Positions 36,858-47,407 are shown, numbered from the stretch's first letter. The stretch is DNA of 64,000 nt from Jiella mangrovi (GCF_017815135.1 NZ_JAGJCF010000013.1:1-64000), one strand, 5' to 3'. Program-made: numbers and translations. Notes: a model not told the origin generated them from the letters alone.

Positions 36858-39800
36858 TCAGCTGTCGAAACGGCCGGAGGCGTGGGCGAGCATCGTATAG
36901 ACCTTGCCCGTATCCGAGGAGAGATAGGTCCGCGACATCCGGTTGTCGGGATCGTTGCGGGAAATATCCTGCAGCAGAGCCTCGAAATCGGCGATGTAGC
37001 GATTGACCGCCTCCTTGAACTCGCTGTCCCTCTGATACTTGCGACGAATGTCGTCGAAGGTCTGCTGTCCCTGCATCGTATAGAGCCGCCGTGTGAACAC
37101 GTTGCGCTCGCCGCGGCGGTAGCGGTCCCACAGTTCCATCGAGACATTGTGGTCGATCGCGCGGGCGATATCCATCGACAGCGAGTTCAACGATTCGACG
37201 ACATGGTCCGCCGATCGTTCGGCGGGCGCGGTCTCGCGGTTCGCCGGCGGGCTCGGCTGCTGAGCTTGCGGCTTGGTGACTTCGCCTGCGAACGGATCCT
37301 CGTCCTCGGACGCCCGGCGCAGCAGGTTGGAGACCCAGCCCGCACCCCGGTCGTTCTCGCTGCGCTCGCGCGGGCGAACGGGTGCGAGGCGCTCCGGCTC
37401 CGGCAGGCGCGGCGGCGTCGGGGACGCCGATGCATTGCCCGCCGCCCCGTTGCCCGAAGGCCCTGTCCGCGTCTCGGATGAGGACACACCGGAGCTTGTG
37501 GGCGGCGTTGCCGCCGGTCGGCTCGCGGCATTGTCGCTGCGGCCGCTCGCCGGTTGCGCCGGCGTTTGGTCGAAGGACGTCCTCGTCACGGGCGATTGCG
37601 GCTCGCTTCGTGCCGGCTCGAAGTTCGAACCACGCAGGTCCCGCGCCAGATTGCCATCGCTCAGGAAGGAGGCGGCGATCTCCTGTTCGACATCTGCCGC
37701 ATCATCGTCGTCGAAGTCGAAGATGGGAGCGGGCGCCTTTGCCGGCTCGGCTCGCTTGGGCTCCGAGACGGACGGGCGGGCCTCCGCCTGCGGCCGTGAC
37801 GGAGCCGGCCGCGAGCGGTCGGAGACGTCGAAGGCCCGACCCGATTGGGACACGATGTCGGAGAGTTCGCGCAGCGCCCGGATCTGGTCCGAGACGGCCC
37901 GGCGCATCGCTTCGGTGCTGGACTTCGTCTCCTCGGGAAGCTCGAACACGCCGCGCTTGACCTCCGCACGGGCCGATTCCAATTCGGAGCGGATCTCCCC
38001 GGCAGCCCGGCGGATCTCCTCGGTCGAGCGTTCGAACCTTGCTCCGGCATCGCCGAGCGCGGCCTGAACCGCTTCGCGCAGCGCCGCTGCGGTCTGCAGC
38101 GAGCGCTCTTCGGCCTCCCGCAGCTGATTTTCGACACCGTCGAGAGACGAGCCGACGTCGCCGGCGAGACGCTCGGTAATCAGCCGCGACCGTTGCTCGG
38201 TCCGGTCGAACAGGCCGTTCACGACGTCCTCGAAGGACCGCATCAGCGCGCCGATCTCCTCCGAGCGGCTGACGAGCCCCGACGACAACGCGTCGAGACC
38301 GGCATGGCCGCCTTCGAGAACTGTCCGCAGGCCTTCCTCGCGATGCTCCAGAAGACCGACCGTCTCCGTCAGCACGGCGCCATGTTCCTGGAAGCGATCG
38401 GCCATGGAGGCGATCTTGGAGAAGGCCGCGAGCGACAGCTGGTCCAGCCTGTCGACGTTCGAGTCCAGCATACGGGCGCTGAGCGAGATCGAATTCGTCG
38501 CCTCTTTCGCATCCTCGGCGAAGCGAGCCCCGCTTTCCTTGAGGATGCCGTCGATGGCGCCGAGATTGCCCGCCGTCTCCTCGACGAGACCGCGCAGCGA
38601 ACTCGATGTCTGGGCCAGACGGCCGATCAACGAGCCGACGTCGCGCTGCAATTGCTCGCGCATTTCGCCGACCATGCCGACGGTCGCGGCCGCCCGCTCG
38701 TCCAGCGCACCGAGGATGGCGTCGGAGGACTGGTTGAGCGCCGCGATCGTCTCCTGAGCCCTGCGGCCGAGAGCTGCGGCAAGAGAAGCATTCTCGTTGC
38801 GCAGTTTTTCGGCGGCATCGCGGCTGGTCACCTGCAGCAGGCGGGCGAGTTCCGTACCACCGTCGCCGATCTGCGAGAGGATCGGACGCGCTTCCTCATC
38901 GAGCATGCGGCTGATCTCGGCATTGCGGGCCGAAAGCATCGCGGACAGGGTGCGGGTCTTTTCCTCCAGCTCCTCGTTCATCATCCGCGTCGTGGTGGCG
39001 AGGTTGCGTTCGGTCTCGCTCATGCGTCCGGCAAGCTCTTCACCGACAGAGCCGGCGCTGTCGAGCAGCGTGCCGCGTGCCCGCTCCGTCTCGAGGCGGA
39101 TGATTTCGGACACCGCCGCGATCTGGTTCGACAGGTCGCCGCCGCGATTGGAGATCTCGTCGCGAACGCTCTCGGCATCGAGCAGCAACTGACCGGAGAC
39201 CGTCGCGACTTCGCTGCGCAGCTGGGCGACGACACCGGCGACCTCGCCGCGCAGGGCCTCCGAAGAGGTGACCAGCTCTTCCCGCAACCGCGCGGTCGAT
39301 GCATCGATCTCGCCGGTGACCGGGTTTTCGGCCAACAGGTCTCCAAGCCGGCGGATGACTGCCTCGAGCTCGTTCGAGAAGCCGTCAGCGCGTGCTTCGA
39401 GCGCCGCGGCGATGTCGCCGGTGGCACTGCGCATGGCACCGGCCGCGTGGCTGACCCTTGCGGAGAAATCGTCGCCGGAGCCCTTGAGGGCTCCCTCGGC
39501 GGTCTCGGCCAGTTCGCCCATCCGGGCGACCGCCTTTTCGAACTCCGCTGCAAGCCGCGCGCTGTCGCCATCGAGGCGCGAGCGGTTTTCCTCCGCCACC
39601 TTGCGCAGTTCTTCGCTGGCTGCCGTGATCCGGGCGGCGAAGGCTTCGGTGTTGCGGTCGAACTCGCCGGCGACGACGCCTGAGATACCGGCGAGCGTAT
39701 CGACGAGGCTCATGCGCTGCTGGCCGAGCTGATCGCGAACGTCGTCGGCCTCGCGGCGAATGTCGCCGGTGAGACCGGCGATCTGGTTCGCCAGGGCTTC

Positions 39801-42800
39801 GGCTTCGGACGCGAAGCGCTTGCGCGACTCCTCGGACAGCGACCGGATGACCTCGGCCGATCCGCCGATGGTTTCAGCGATCCGTCCGCCTTCGTTGACG
39901 AGTTTGGTCCCGGCGGTTTCCGAACGTTCGGACAGCTCGTTGGCGAGAGCTTCGAGCCGCGACGTGAGCTTCTCGGCCTCCGCGGCGATGCGCTCGCGGG
40001 CGCTTTCGCTGGCGGTATCGAACAGCCGCGAAATATCGCCGACGCTGACGGAGACCTTTTCGGTCTCTGCCATCAGACCCTGACGGGCCCGGCCGGCCTC
40101 TTCCGCCATGGCGGCCGTCGCTTCCGTGACGGTCGTGCGGATCGCCTCGGCGATCGTGGCGGTCCGGGCATTCAGCGTGCGCTCGACATTGCCGAGGCCC
40201 CGCTCGAGCGCGGTCGAGATCGCTTCGGTGCGCTGGTCGAGCGCACCCACGAGGGTCGACGAGCCGGTCTCCAGCGCCGCCAGGAGATCCTCACGCCGGC
40301 CTTCGAGCGTCTGCGAGATATCGCCCACCGACTGCTCGATCGTGCGTCTGACGTCGTCCGCACGGTCCTCGAAGGTCGCGGCGGCCGAGCTCACCGCTCC
40401 GTCGATCAGCGAGGCAAGCGTGTCGCGGCGCTCGTCGAAGGAGGTGGCAAGTTTCAGATCCGCCTCGAACAGGGCGTCGGTGAGCGAGTTGATCCGCTCT
40501 TCCAGCGTCTCGGCGAGGGCCGACCGCCCGCTTTCGATCTGAAGGCCGAACTCGTCCTTGCGCTTGTCGAGAGCGGAGAGGATCGTGCCCTCCGATCCCT
40601 CGACGAGATTGCGGATCGAAAGGAGCCGCTCGTCCAGACCATCGACGAGGAGGCCGCGCGCGTCCTCGATGATCGTGCGCAGGGCCGCGGTGCGGCCATC
40701 CAGGCTTTCGGAGATACGGCTGATCCGATCGGCAATGTCGCCCGAAATCTCGCCGAGCCCCTGATCGAAGGCACCGGAGACGTCGTTGCGGCTAGCTGCC
40801 AGAAGCTCGCTCAGCTTGTCGATCCGCTGATCGAGGCTTTCGCGGATACCGGCCTCGGCCGTCTCCGAGGCTGCGCGCAGCTCGGCGATACGGGTTTCGA
40901 GGGCGGTATCGAGCGACTGTCCGCCGCCGCGCATTTCGCCCGAGAGGCTCGCGACACCAGAAGCGATCGTCTGCCGCAGCTCTTCGACTTCGCCCGCAAG
41001 ACCGTTTTCGATGTCGCCCTTGGCGCTCTCCGCCACCGCGCTGAGGCGCGAAAGGCGCTCGTCGAGGCCCTCGACGACCATGGAGAGGGCACTCTCGATG
41101 GCCGCGAGCTGGGCACCGGCGCTGATGGAAATGTGATCCTCGAACCCGCGGGTGCGCTCGTCGAGCTCGTCGCGGAACCGGCCGGACTGGGCGTCGACGG
41201 TGCCGACCATCGCGGCGCGCGTGTCCTCGAGCGACTTGCCGAGGCCTTCGATCCGCTCCGACAGATCGCTGACGATCGAGGCGACGACGTCGTCGAAGCC
41301 GCTCGAGACGTTTCCGAGCCGTTCGTCGATCGCCGCAGCGATCCGCGCCGGCATCTCGTCGCTGATGCTCTTCAGCGTCGCAGAGCGGTTCTCGAGGATT
41401 TCGGCGAGTTCTCCCTTGCGGGCATCGAAGCTTGCAAGCAGCGCGTCCTGCGCGTCGCCGACCAGGCGTTCATTGGCATGCAGCCTGTCCGCAAGGCCGG
41501 CATTGAGGTCGCCGGTGCGCCGATCGATATTCTCGAGCAGCGCATGAGACTTCTCGTCGATCCCACTGATGATATTGGCGCTTCCGCCGTCGAGCGCGTG
41601 CTGCAGATTGGTGCCGCGCTCGGCCAGTGTCGAGGCGATGGCGTTGATCCGCTCGTCAAGCGCGTTGACGATGGAATCCTCGGACATGGCGAGGAGCTGC
41701 TCGATGGCACCGCGGCGTTCTTCGAAGAGCGCGGAGAACGTCGCGGCCTTTTCGTCGAGTCCGCGCGCCAGAAGCCCCTCGGCGGCACCGACCGCCGTTC
41801 CGATCTCGCCGAGCACCGTCCCGATCCGTTCGGCGACCTGGTCGGACCGCAGGTCCATGTTGTCGACGACGAGCCGCTGCGCCTCGTCGAGGGCTCTGGC
41901 GAACCGCTCGGTCTGGCCGGCAAAGGTCTCCTGAAGCGATTGCATCCGGTTTGCGAAATTCGCCTCGAAACCGTCCGCGACCCGGGCCATGACGGTCTCG
42001 ATCTCGTCGCGGCGCTCGGTGAGCACCGCCTGGATGCGCTCGGAGGCGCTGTTCAGCTTGCTGCCGATCTCGCCGGCCCGTTCGTCGATGGCATCGATCC
42101 GGGTGTCGGCGGTCAGGTCGAAGGAGAGGAGGCGCTGATCGAGAGCTTCCGACAGAGCGCCGGTGCGCTCCGCAAGAACGGCGTCGATGCCGGACTGGCC
42201 TTCGGTCAGGATCGTCCGCAATTCGCCGCTGCGCGCCTGAAGCACCCTGTCGGTCGAAGCCACCGCGCCGTCGGTCATTTCCGAAAGGTCGGAATGGCCC
42301 TTTTCGAACGCTTCGATAATCTCGCGGGTCCGCTCCGCCAGAGCCTGCGCAAAGGACTTCGACCGATCGTTGATCGCCGTCGAGACCCGCTCGGCCGATA
42401 GCTCGATGGCATTGGCGCGGTTCTCGATCGCTTCGATCAGGGCCGGGCCACGCTCGCCGAGCGCCTTTTCGATGACTTCGATGCGGTTATCGAGACCGCC
42501 CAGCGTCTGCGTGTTGTTGTCGGACAGAAGCTGTGCGATCCGATCGGCCCGCTCGCCGATTTCGATCTCGGCGCTCTTGAGGAAGCGGCTGGCGCTATCC
42601 TCCAGGCCCTCCCGACGCGTGTCGATCTGTTCGGCGACACCGGCCTGGAACGTATTGCTCTGCGCCTCGATCTCGCGGAGGCGTTCGTCGAAGAGCGTCC
42701 CGAGGCCATCGAGGAAGGTCTCGCTCTGCAGCCGCATCGTCAGGGCACGATCATCGAGAGCCTCAGCGAGCCCGGCGACGAAGGTGTCGTTGTATTCGTT

Positions 42801-45197
42801 CAGCATTTCCGTGCGCGAGCGCAGGAGACCCGTTGCGGCATCCGCAGAGGCCATCAGGCGGCTGACGACTTCGGTGCCGATCGCCGTCATTTCGGCGGTG
42901 ACGTCGCCGGCCCGCGAAAGCAGCGTTCCGGTCGTCGCGTCGAGGCGCTCGCTGGCCTCGTTGGCCGAGGCGAGCAACTGGCGGGTCGCCGCATCGGACG
43001 TTTCGTTCATCCGGGCAACGACCTGACCGGTCTGCGTGTCGAACCGGGTGGAGAGGCGTTCCAGCTGCTCTTCGAGGGCCCGCTCCGTGGTCTCGCCGGC
43101 ACCGACGATGCTTTCGACCGCGCTATCGGCACCCAGCGTCAGACCGACGACGAGCTGCTCGCTCACCTCGCGGACGCTGGCCTGCAGCGCCGCGCTCCTC
43201 TCGCTGAGATCGCTCAAAAGGAACTGGCTGCGCGTCGCGAAGTCCTCGCTCAGCGCGATGTTCTGGTCGGCGATCCTCCTGGCAACGGTCTCGCTGGTCT
43301 CACCGAGGCGCAAGACGGCGGTGTCGCTGGTCGAGCTGATGGCATCAAGCAGCTGCTCGCTCGCGCCATGGGCCCGCTCGACGATCGCGGCCGTCTTGCC
43401 GTCGAAACCGGCGAGAAGGTCCTGGGCCCGTGCATCGAACTCGCTGGCGAGACGCTGGGCGCGCTCCTCGAGACCGCGGCCAATCTCCTCGCCGGCAGTT
43501 TCCATCTGCGTGGTCGCATTCTCGGTGGTGAAGGAGATGTCGGCGACGAGCCGGTCGCCGAGATCGCTCATTCGGGTATCGAGCGCCGAGCTCTTCTCTT
43601 CGAAGACGGTGATCAGCTTCTGGCTGCGATCCTCGATATTGTCGGCGAGGGCGCGGCTGCGCTCTTCGCTCTCCCGTGCGAGCGTCTCGTTCGTCTCCGT
43701 CAGCCGGCGCAGGGATTCGTCCGCGCTGCCGGTGATGCGCTCGACCAGCGATTGGGTGTCTTCGGTGAGCGTATCCTTGATGCCGTTCGCCCGCTCGCTG
43801 AACAGCGCCACGATCGCCGCGCTGCGTTCCTCAACGTCGAGACCGATTCGGCCGGACTGCTCGTCGAGATCTGCGGAAATCTTCTCCCCGACGCCGATCA
43901 GCTTCTGGCCGGCATTGGCAGCAAACTCGTCGAGCCGCGCGAGAAGCGCGTCGCCCTCGGTGGTCAGCTGCTCGCGAAGCGCAAGACCCTTGTTGTCCAG
44001 CATTTCGGAGAGATTGCCGTTCTGCGTCTCGTATTCCCGCGCAAGATTGGCGCTGCGCTCCTCGATCAGGGTCGTGAAGCGCTGCGAGGCCTCCTCGATG
44101 CGGGCAAGGACGGCATCGGACGTCGCCTCGACGTCGCCGACCAGCCTCTGATGGGACCCCAGAACGGCGGAGCGAAGGCGCTCGGCGTGAGACAGCATCG
44201 CGTCGCGCTCGGTGCCGAGATCCTGAACAAGGGCGCGAATCTTCACTTCGTTGTCGGCATAGGCCCGTTCCAGAGCGCCGACCTCGCTGCGCACCGCGCC
44301 TTCGAGATTCACCGTCCGCGACAAGGCGCGTTCGACGCCTTCCGCAAGACCGGAGATTTCCCGCCGAACGGCCTGACCGACGCTCATCACGCGTTCGGTC
44401 GCAACGCTTTCCGGCTCGGCCAGACGCATCGCCACCTCGGCCAGCGACCGGCTCATCAGGCGAAGATCAGCGGAGCGCCGAACCATCAGCCCGATGGCCA
44501 GGAAGAGAATCGGCGGCAGAACGATCAGCGCGATGAGAGCGAGCAGTTCACCCTGTCGCAGGGGGTCGCTCAGTCCCTCCGAAATGGCCTGGACGTCGGT
44601 GCCGTAGATAGAGGAAGCTCCGAAGGCGAGGGCGGCGACCCAGACGATGGCGGCAATTCCAGCGATCCAGACCGGCGTGCGGGAGGCGCGGCGCTGCAAC
44701 AGCGCCTCCGCCCAGACAGCATTGCGCCGCTCTTCGTCATTGGCCGGCGCCTGGCTGTAGGCGCGCGGCTGCTCGTCCGGCGCGCCGCGGGTCTCCCGCG
44801 TCTCCGGCCGCGCCCCGGCTCGCGAGCCACCGTCGGCGGATGCGCCGTCCTGTCCGGCGGAACGTGGCTGAGCGGCGGCCCCGGCTGCGCCTGCGGCCGC
44901 TGCCGCCCCCGCCGCGGCCATCGCCGTTCCCACCGCAGCCGATGCGGCAGCGGCATCCGTTTCGGACACGGCCTCGTCGCTGCGCAGCTGACCTGCGGTT
45001 TCGCTGATCTGGCGCTCGAAATCCTCGAGGGAAAGAACGACGTCGATGTTCTCTTCGGCGGCGGTCTCTTCGAGATGGCCGCTCGCCTCGGCCATGGTTT
45101 CCGCCTCGTCCGAGTCGATGTCGAGATCGGCGAGCGCTTCTTCCAACTCGTTGACCGCATCGTCGGACAGCTGATCGAATGGTTTCGTCTTGGACAT
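36858..45197 (-). CDS. Giant coiled-coil growth-pole-ring (GPR/RgsE)-type protein
   Basis: A 2,779-residue protein. Layout: acidic N-terminus (1-80), Ala-rich stretch (80-112), disordered linker, two membrane helices (about 176-194 and 218-239), then over 2,200 residues of near-continuous helix with degenerate apolipoprotein-like repeats (units such as LDER..I..L and ALEERAQRL), a Pro/Ser-rich linker, and a conserved C-terminal domain of about 115 residues ending HASGRFDS. This matches GPR of Agrobacterium (about 2.1 kb-aa class) and RgsE of Sinorhizobium, which form a ring at the growing pole and organise unipolar peptidoglycan synthesis. This copy appears longer than GPR. The ATG at 45197 starts the conserved MSKTKPFDQL; upstream codons are not typical. 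A strong terminator follows; an Hpt gene diverges upstream. Confidence 0.87.
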   Translation of the reverse strand: MSKTKPFDQLSDDAVNELEEALADLDIDSDEAETMAEASGHLEETAAEENIDVVLSLEDFERQISETAGQLRSDEAVSETDAAAASAAVGTAMAAAGAAAAAGAAGAAAQPRSAGQDGASADGGSRAGARPETRETRGAPDEQPRAYSQAPANDEERRNAVWAEALLQRRASRTPVWIAGIAAIVWVAALAFGASSIYGTDVQAISEGLSDPLRQGELLALIALIVLPPILFLAIGLMVRRSADLRLMSRSLAEVAMRLAEPESVATERVMSVGQAVRREISGLAEGVERALSRTVNLEGAVRSEVGALERAYADNEVKIRALVQDLGTERDAMLSHAERLRSAVLGSHQRLVGDVEATSDAVLARIEEASQRFTTLIEERSANLAREYETQNGNLSEMLDNKGLALREQLTTEGDALLARLDEFAANAGQKLIGVGEKISADLDEQSGRIGLDVEERSAAIVALFSERANGIKDTLTEDTQSLVERITGSADESLRRLTETNETLARESEERSRALADNIEDRSQKLITVFEEKSSALDTRMSDLGDRLVADISFTTENATTQMETAGEEIGRGLEERAQRLASEFDARAQDLLAGFDGKTAAIVERAHGASEQLLDAISSTSDTAVLRLGETSETVARRIADQNIALSEDFATRSQFLLSDLSERSAALQASVREVSEQLVVGLTLGADSAVESIVGAGETTERALEEQLERLSTRFDTQTGQVVARMNETSDAATRQLLASANEASERLDATTGTLLSRAGDVTAEMTAIGTEVVSRLMASADAATGLLRSRTEMLNEYNDTFVAGLAEALDDRALTMRLQSETFLDGLGTLFDERLREIEAQSNTFQAGVAEQIDTRREGLEDSASRFLKSAEIEIGERADRIAQLLSDNNTQTLGGLDNRIEVIEKALGERGPALIEAIENRANAIELSAERVSTAINDRSKSFAQALAERTREIIEAFEKGHSDLSEMTDGAVASTDRVLQARSGELRTILTEGQSGIDAVLAERTGALSEALDQRLLSFDLTADTRIDAIDERAGEIGSKLNSASERIQAVLTERRDEIETVMARVADGFEANFANRMQSLQETFAGQTERFARALDEAQRLVVDNMDLRSDQVAERIGTVLGEIGTAVGAAEGLLARGLDEKAATFSALFEERRGAIEQLLAMSEDSIVNALDERINAIASTLAERGTNLQHALDGGSANIISGIDEKSHALLENIDRRTGDLNAGLADRLHANERLVGDAQDALLASFDARKGELAEILENRSATLKSISDEMPARIAAAIDERLGNVSSGFDDVVASIVSDLSERIEGLGKSLEDTRAAMVGTVDAQSGRFRDELDERTRGFEDHISISAGAQLAAIESALSMVVEGLDERLSRLSAVAESAKGDIENGLAGEVEELRQTIASGVASLSGEMRGGGQSLDTALETRIAELRAASETAEAGIRESLDQRIDKLSELLAASRNDVSGAFDQGLGEISGDIADRISRISESLDGRTAALRTIIEDARGLLVDGLDERLLSIRNLVEGSEGTILSALDKRKDEFGLQIESGRSALAETLEERINSLTDALFEADLKLATSFDERRDTLASLIDGAVSSAAATFEDRADDVRRTIEQSVGDISQTLEGRREDLLAALETGSSTLVGALDQRTEAISTALERGLGNVERTLNARTATIAEAIRTTVTEATAAMAEEAGRARQGLMAETEKVSVSVGDISRLFDTASESARERIAAEAEKLTSRLEALANELSERSETAGTKLVNEGGRIAETIGGSAEVIRSLSEESRKRFASEAEALANQIAGLTGDIRREADDVRDQLGQQRMSLVDTLAGISGVVAGEFDRNTEAFAARITAASEELRKVAEENRSRLDGDSARLAAEFEKAVARMGELAETAEGALKGSGDDFSARVSHAAGAMRSATGDIAAALEARADGFSNELEAVIRRLGDLLAENPVTGEIDASTARLREELVTSSEALRGEVAGVVAQLRSEVATVSGQLLLDAESVRDEISNRGGDLSNQIAAVSEIIRLETERARGTLLDSAGSVGEELAGRMSETERNLATTTRMMNEELEEKTRTLSAMLSARNAEISRMLDEEARPILSQIGDGGTELARLLQVTSRDAAEKLRNENASLAAALGRRAQETIAALNQSSDAILGALDERAAATVGMVGEMREQLQRDVGSLIGRLAQTSSSLRGLVEETAGNLGAIDGILKESGARFAEDAKEATNSISLSARMLDSNVDRLDQLSLAAFSKIASMADRFQEHGAVLTETVGLLEHREEGLRTVLEGGHAGLDALSSGLVSRSEEIGALMRSFEDVVNGLFDRTEQRSRLITERLAGDVGSSLDGVENQLREAEERSLQTAAALREAVQAALGDAGARFERSTEEIRRAAGEIRSELESARAEVKRGVFELPEETKSSTEAMRRAVSDQIRALRELSDIVSQSGRAFDVSDRSRPAPSRPQAEARPSVSEPKRAEPAKAPAPIFDFDDDDAADVEQEIAASFLSDGNLARDLRGSNFEPARSEPQSPVTRTSFDQTPAQPASGRSDNAASRPAATPPTSSGVSSSETRTGPSGNGAAGNASASPTPPRLPEPERLAPVRPRERSENDRGAGWVSNLLRRASEDEDPFAGEVTKPQAQQPSPPANRETAPAERSADHVVESLNSLSMDIARAIDHNVSMELWDRYRRGERNVFTRRLYTMQGQQTFDDIRRKYQRDSEFKEAVNRYIADFEALLQDISRNDPDNRMSRTYLSSDTGKVYTMLAHASGRFDS

Positions 45198-45618
45198 GGC
45201 CGTCGCGCCTCGATACTCTTTACGTCTGCCCTGAAAGTTCGGCGCCACGGTGTGCGTCGCCGGTCCTTTCGGCCCCATGCCAAGGCTGGTCAGAGGACCA
45301 GAACCCCGGCACAAAAGCCGCAGAATCTCCCGTCAGAATGTTAGTGGGCCGCCGGATTGAAAGAAACCGTAAAGCCGGCCGATTCCTACAAGTTTAAACA
45401 TAAGGTTAACGATGGCCGGGCAATTGTGCGTTTTTCGGTCGCAGCGCCTGTCCTGCCGGGCTTGCACGAAACACGCCAAACCATTGTCGTTGCGCATTTT
45501 TCCTTCGACCTTAACGAATTGCTCACCGAACCGCGAGACGATTCTGGTGCGAAAGGCGATCCCGCTCGTCGTCGCCGTCGGGCCAAGCGGCCCCGCCGCG
45601 CCAGCATCGGAGAATGTC
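45198..45618. other. Divergent regulatory gap between GPR-type and Hpt genes
   Basis: The 421-base gap holds promoters for both genes but no convincing gene. An AT-rich patch at 45391-45411 contains TTAA (45395-45398) and TTAA (45407-45410) separated by eight bases, close to the CtrA site TTAA-N7-TTAA but one base too long. GGAG at 45609-45612 is the Hpt ribosome site. Confidence 0.5.
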
Positions 45619-46005
45619 GTGTCCCAGCCACACGAAAGCGAACGCAACAGCGGCATTGCCCCGAAGGGTCCCGCCCGCAAGGCCGTCCTATCGCGTCTGT
45701 CGCCGATCGACCTGGTGCATCTCTCCCATCAGACGGCTGGAGATCCGGCGCTCGAAACGGAAGTCCTCGGCCTTCTCGTCATCCAGATCGAGCGCGTCAG
45801 CTCGGTGATCGAAACCGCCTCGAAAGAGGAGCGAGCCCGTCTCGCCCACGCGCTCAAGGGAGCAGCCCGCAATCTCGGCGCGTTCCGCCTCGCCGAGGCC
45901 GCCGAGCGGTTCGAAAGGGATTCGGCCGACACGGCCGCGATGGACGCGCTTCTTCGCGAACTCGACGAAACCGGCCGTTTCGCACGCGACCTCTCCGCCG
46001 CCTGA
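45619..46005 (+). CDS. Hpt (histidine phosphotransfer) domain protein
   Basis: A 128-residue protein, mostly a helical Hpt domain (about 30-125). The phospho-accepting histidine is His77 in ARLAHALKGAARNLGAFRL, a good match to the family pattern HxLKGxxxxLG. The start is GTG at 45619, with GGAG six bases upstream; upstream codons in the same frame look non-coding. Hpt proteins relay phosphate between hybrid kinases and response regulators. No kinase is adjacent, so its partners are unknown; position next to the polar-growth gene hints at a cell-cycle or polarity relay (inference). Confidence 0.85.
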   Translation: MSQPHESERNSGIAPKGPARKAVLSRLSPIDLVHLSHQTAGDPALETEVLGLLVIQIERVSSVIETASKEERARLAHALKGAARNLGAFRLAEAAERFERDSADTAAMDALLRELDETGRFARDLSAA

Positions 46006-46240
46006 CCATTCTGCGAGGGCCGCGTTTCATTCGCCGCGATGGAGTTTCGAGGTCTTGCGCGCGGGCACGTCGCGGCGCCTCTACGCAAAACTGGAGCGCT
46101 TCCAATTGACTCCCTTGGCTCTCGCTCTCTAACACCCATGCCTGGACGCTCGCTTTGGTCATGATGGACGCCCGGTCGGGGCGACGGTCGCGACCGGAAG
46201 CTGCGGCGCTAAGGTGCAACGAAAGACAGGGCCCTCCGCG

Positions 46241-46561
46241 ATGACCAAGATCACGTTCCAGACCGTGGACGGGACACGCTACGACCTCGACGCCCGCGAC
46301 GGGACAACGGCGATGGAAAACGCCGTGAAGAACGACGTTCCGGGCATCGAGGCTGAATGCGGCGGGGCCTGCGCCTGCGCCACCTGCCACGTCTATGTCG
46401 ACGAGGCCTGGCGCGAGAAGGTCGGGGAGCCCGAGCCGATGGAGGAGGACATGCTGGACTTCGCCCACGAGCCGCAGCCCAATTCCCGCCTGTCCTGCCA
46501 GATCAAGCTTCGACCGGAACTGGACGGGCTGGTGCTTTATGTCCCCGAGAGGCAGGGCTGA
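46241..46561 (+). CDS. [2Fe-2S] ferredoxin, adrenodoxin/FdxB type
   Basis: A 106-residue electron carrier. Cluster ligands are Cys40, Cys46, Cys49 and Cys86 in [11 protein letters not shown] and SRLSCQIKL, the C-x5-C-x2-C-x36-C spacing of vertebrate-type (adrenodoxin-like) ferredoxins. Such proteins serve P450s, ring hydroxylases or Fe-S/heme biosynthesis. I start at the ATG at 46241; a GTG at 46214 would add nine residues. It has no redox-partner gene beside it. Confidence 0.93.
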   Translation: MTKITFQTVDGTRYDLDARDGTTAMENAVKNDVPGIEAECGGACACATCHVYVDEAWREKVGEPEPMEEDMLDFAHEPQPNSRLSCQIKLRPELDGLVLYVPERQG

Positions 46562-46640
46562 TCGGCCGCAGCTGACGTCGGCTGCCATGACCTGATTTCG
46601 GCCGCTGGCTTCGCGGTCGCGGAACAGGTCAGCTCGAGGC

Positions 46641-47249
46641 TCATTGCCCGCTCTGTTCGGAAAGGGCACGCGAGAGCGCCCGACGCAGACGGAAGTTCAC
46701 CTCGCGGCCCTCGATCGTGTCGAACTCGATCTGGGCGCGTTCGTGGCCGGCGAGATAGCGTTGGGTCACCGTGTTGACCATCGCCTCCATTGCCGGGCAG
46801 GTCGGCTCGGTTCGCAGGTTGCGGATCGCCGATTCCATACGCTTCAACCAGTTCTTGGCAATGGCGGCGTGGCGCTGCTCATGGCGGCGGATGTCCTTTT
46901 CCAGCGTATCCCAGATCAGCCTGGTATGGGCCGAAGCCCGTTTCGACTGGACCCAGCGCGGCAGCGTCATCTCGAGATCGAGGCTGAGATTGGTCTTGTC
47001 GACGGCGCACCCGTCCGCGGTCGCCTTGTAGGTGACCTTGCCGTCGAACTTCACTTCCGTGGCACCCGGATGCCTTATCCCGGTCTCGGAGACGAACGGG
47101 CCACGCCGGTTGAGATCGCGATCGAGCTCGTCGAGCGTTGCGCCGCGCACGGCGAAATAGCTGGTCTTCTCCTTGATGCTCGCAGCTCCGGCGAGCGACG
47201 GCAGGCAGATCGTGGTCACAGCCACCAACAATGCAAACTTCGATACCAT
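46641..47249 (-). CDS. DUF922 predicted secreted zinc-dependent protease
   Basis: A 202-residue exported protein: signal peptide MVSKFALLVAVTTICLPSLA cut near AGA/A, then a DUF922 domain. IRRHEQRHAAIAKNW carries an HExRH-type motif that could bind zinc, though it is HEQRH rather than the exact HExxH protease core (spacing is the same). GCAVDKTN and RTEPTCPAM give two cysteines that may pair. Start chosen at 47249, where the signal peptide begins. It is convergent with the ferredoxin gene and divergent from folP. Protease activity is predicted from the family, not proven. Confidence 0.78.
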   Translation of the reverse strand: MVSKFALLVAVTTICLPSLAGAASIKEKTSYFAVRGATLDELDRDLNRRGPFVSETGIRHPGATEVKFDGKVTYKATADGCAVDKTNLSLDLEMTLPRWVQSKRASAHTRLIWDTLEKDIRRHEQRHAAIAKNWLKRMESAIRNLRTEPTCPAMEAMVNTVTQRYLAGHERAQIEFDTIEGREVNFRLRRALSRALSEQSGQ

Positions 47250-47407
47250 GCTCGCCGCCCCAGGGTTAGAAGTCGAATGAACGTTCCGTACGGTAGCCGA
47301 ACGCCGCAGCGAAGCAAGCGCGGCGGCGGACACGATTGCGCAATATTTTCGGCAGGGTTACCCATTGGGCCAGGAGGCCGGAGAGGTCGTTCGACGAAGG
47401 GCAGGGG

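Noticed and set aside
36858-45197. Repeats in the giant gene as a CRISPR or tandem DNA array.
   Set aside because: The repeats are degenerate at DNA level and follow a protein heptad/apolipoprotein pattern in one frame; no constant repeat with spacers exists.
37845-45344. Very long open frames on the plus strand opposite the GPR-type gene (several over 400 codons).
   Set aside because: They mirror the repeat and codon bias of the giant coiled-coil gene on the other strand, have no ribosome sites or family features, and their reading depends on GC skew of the real gene.
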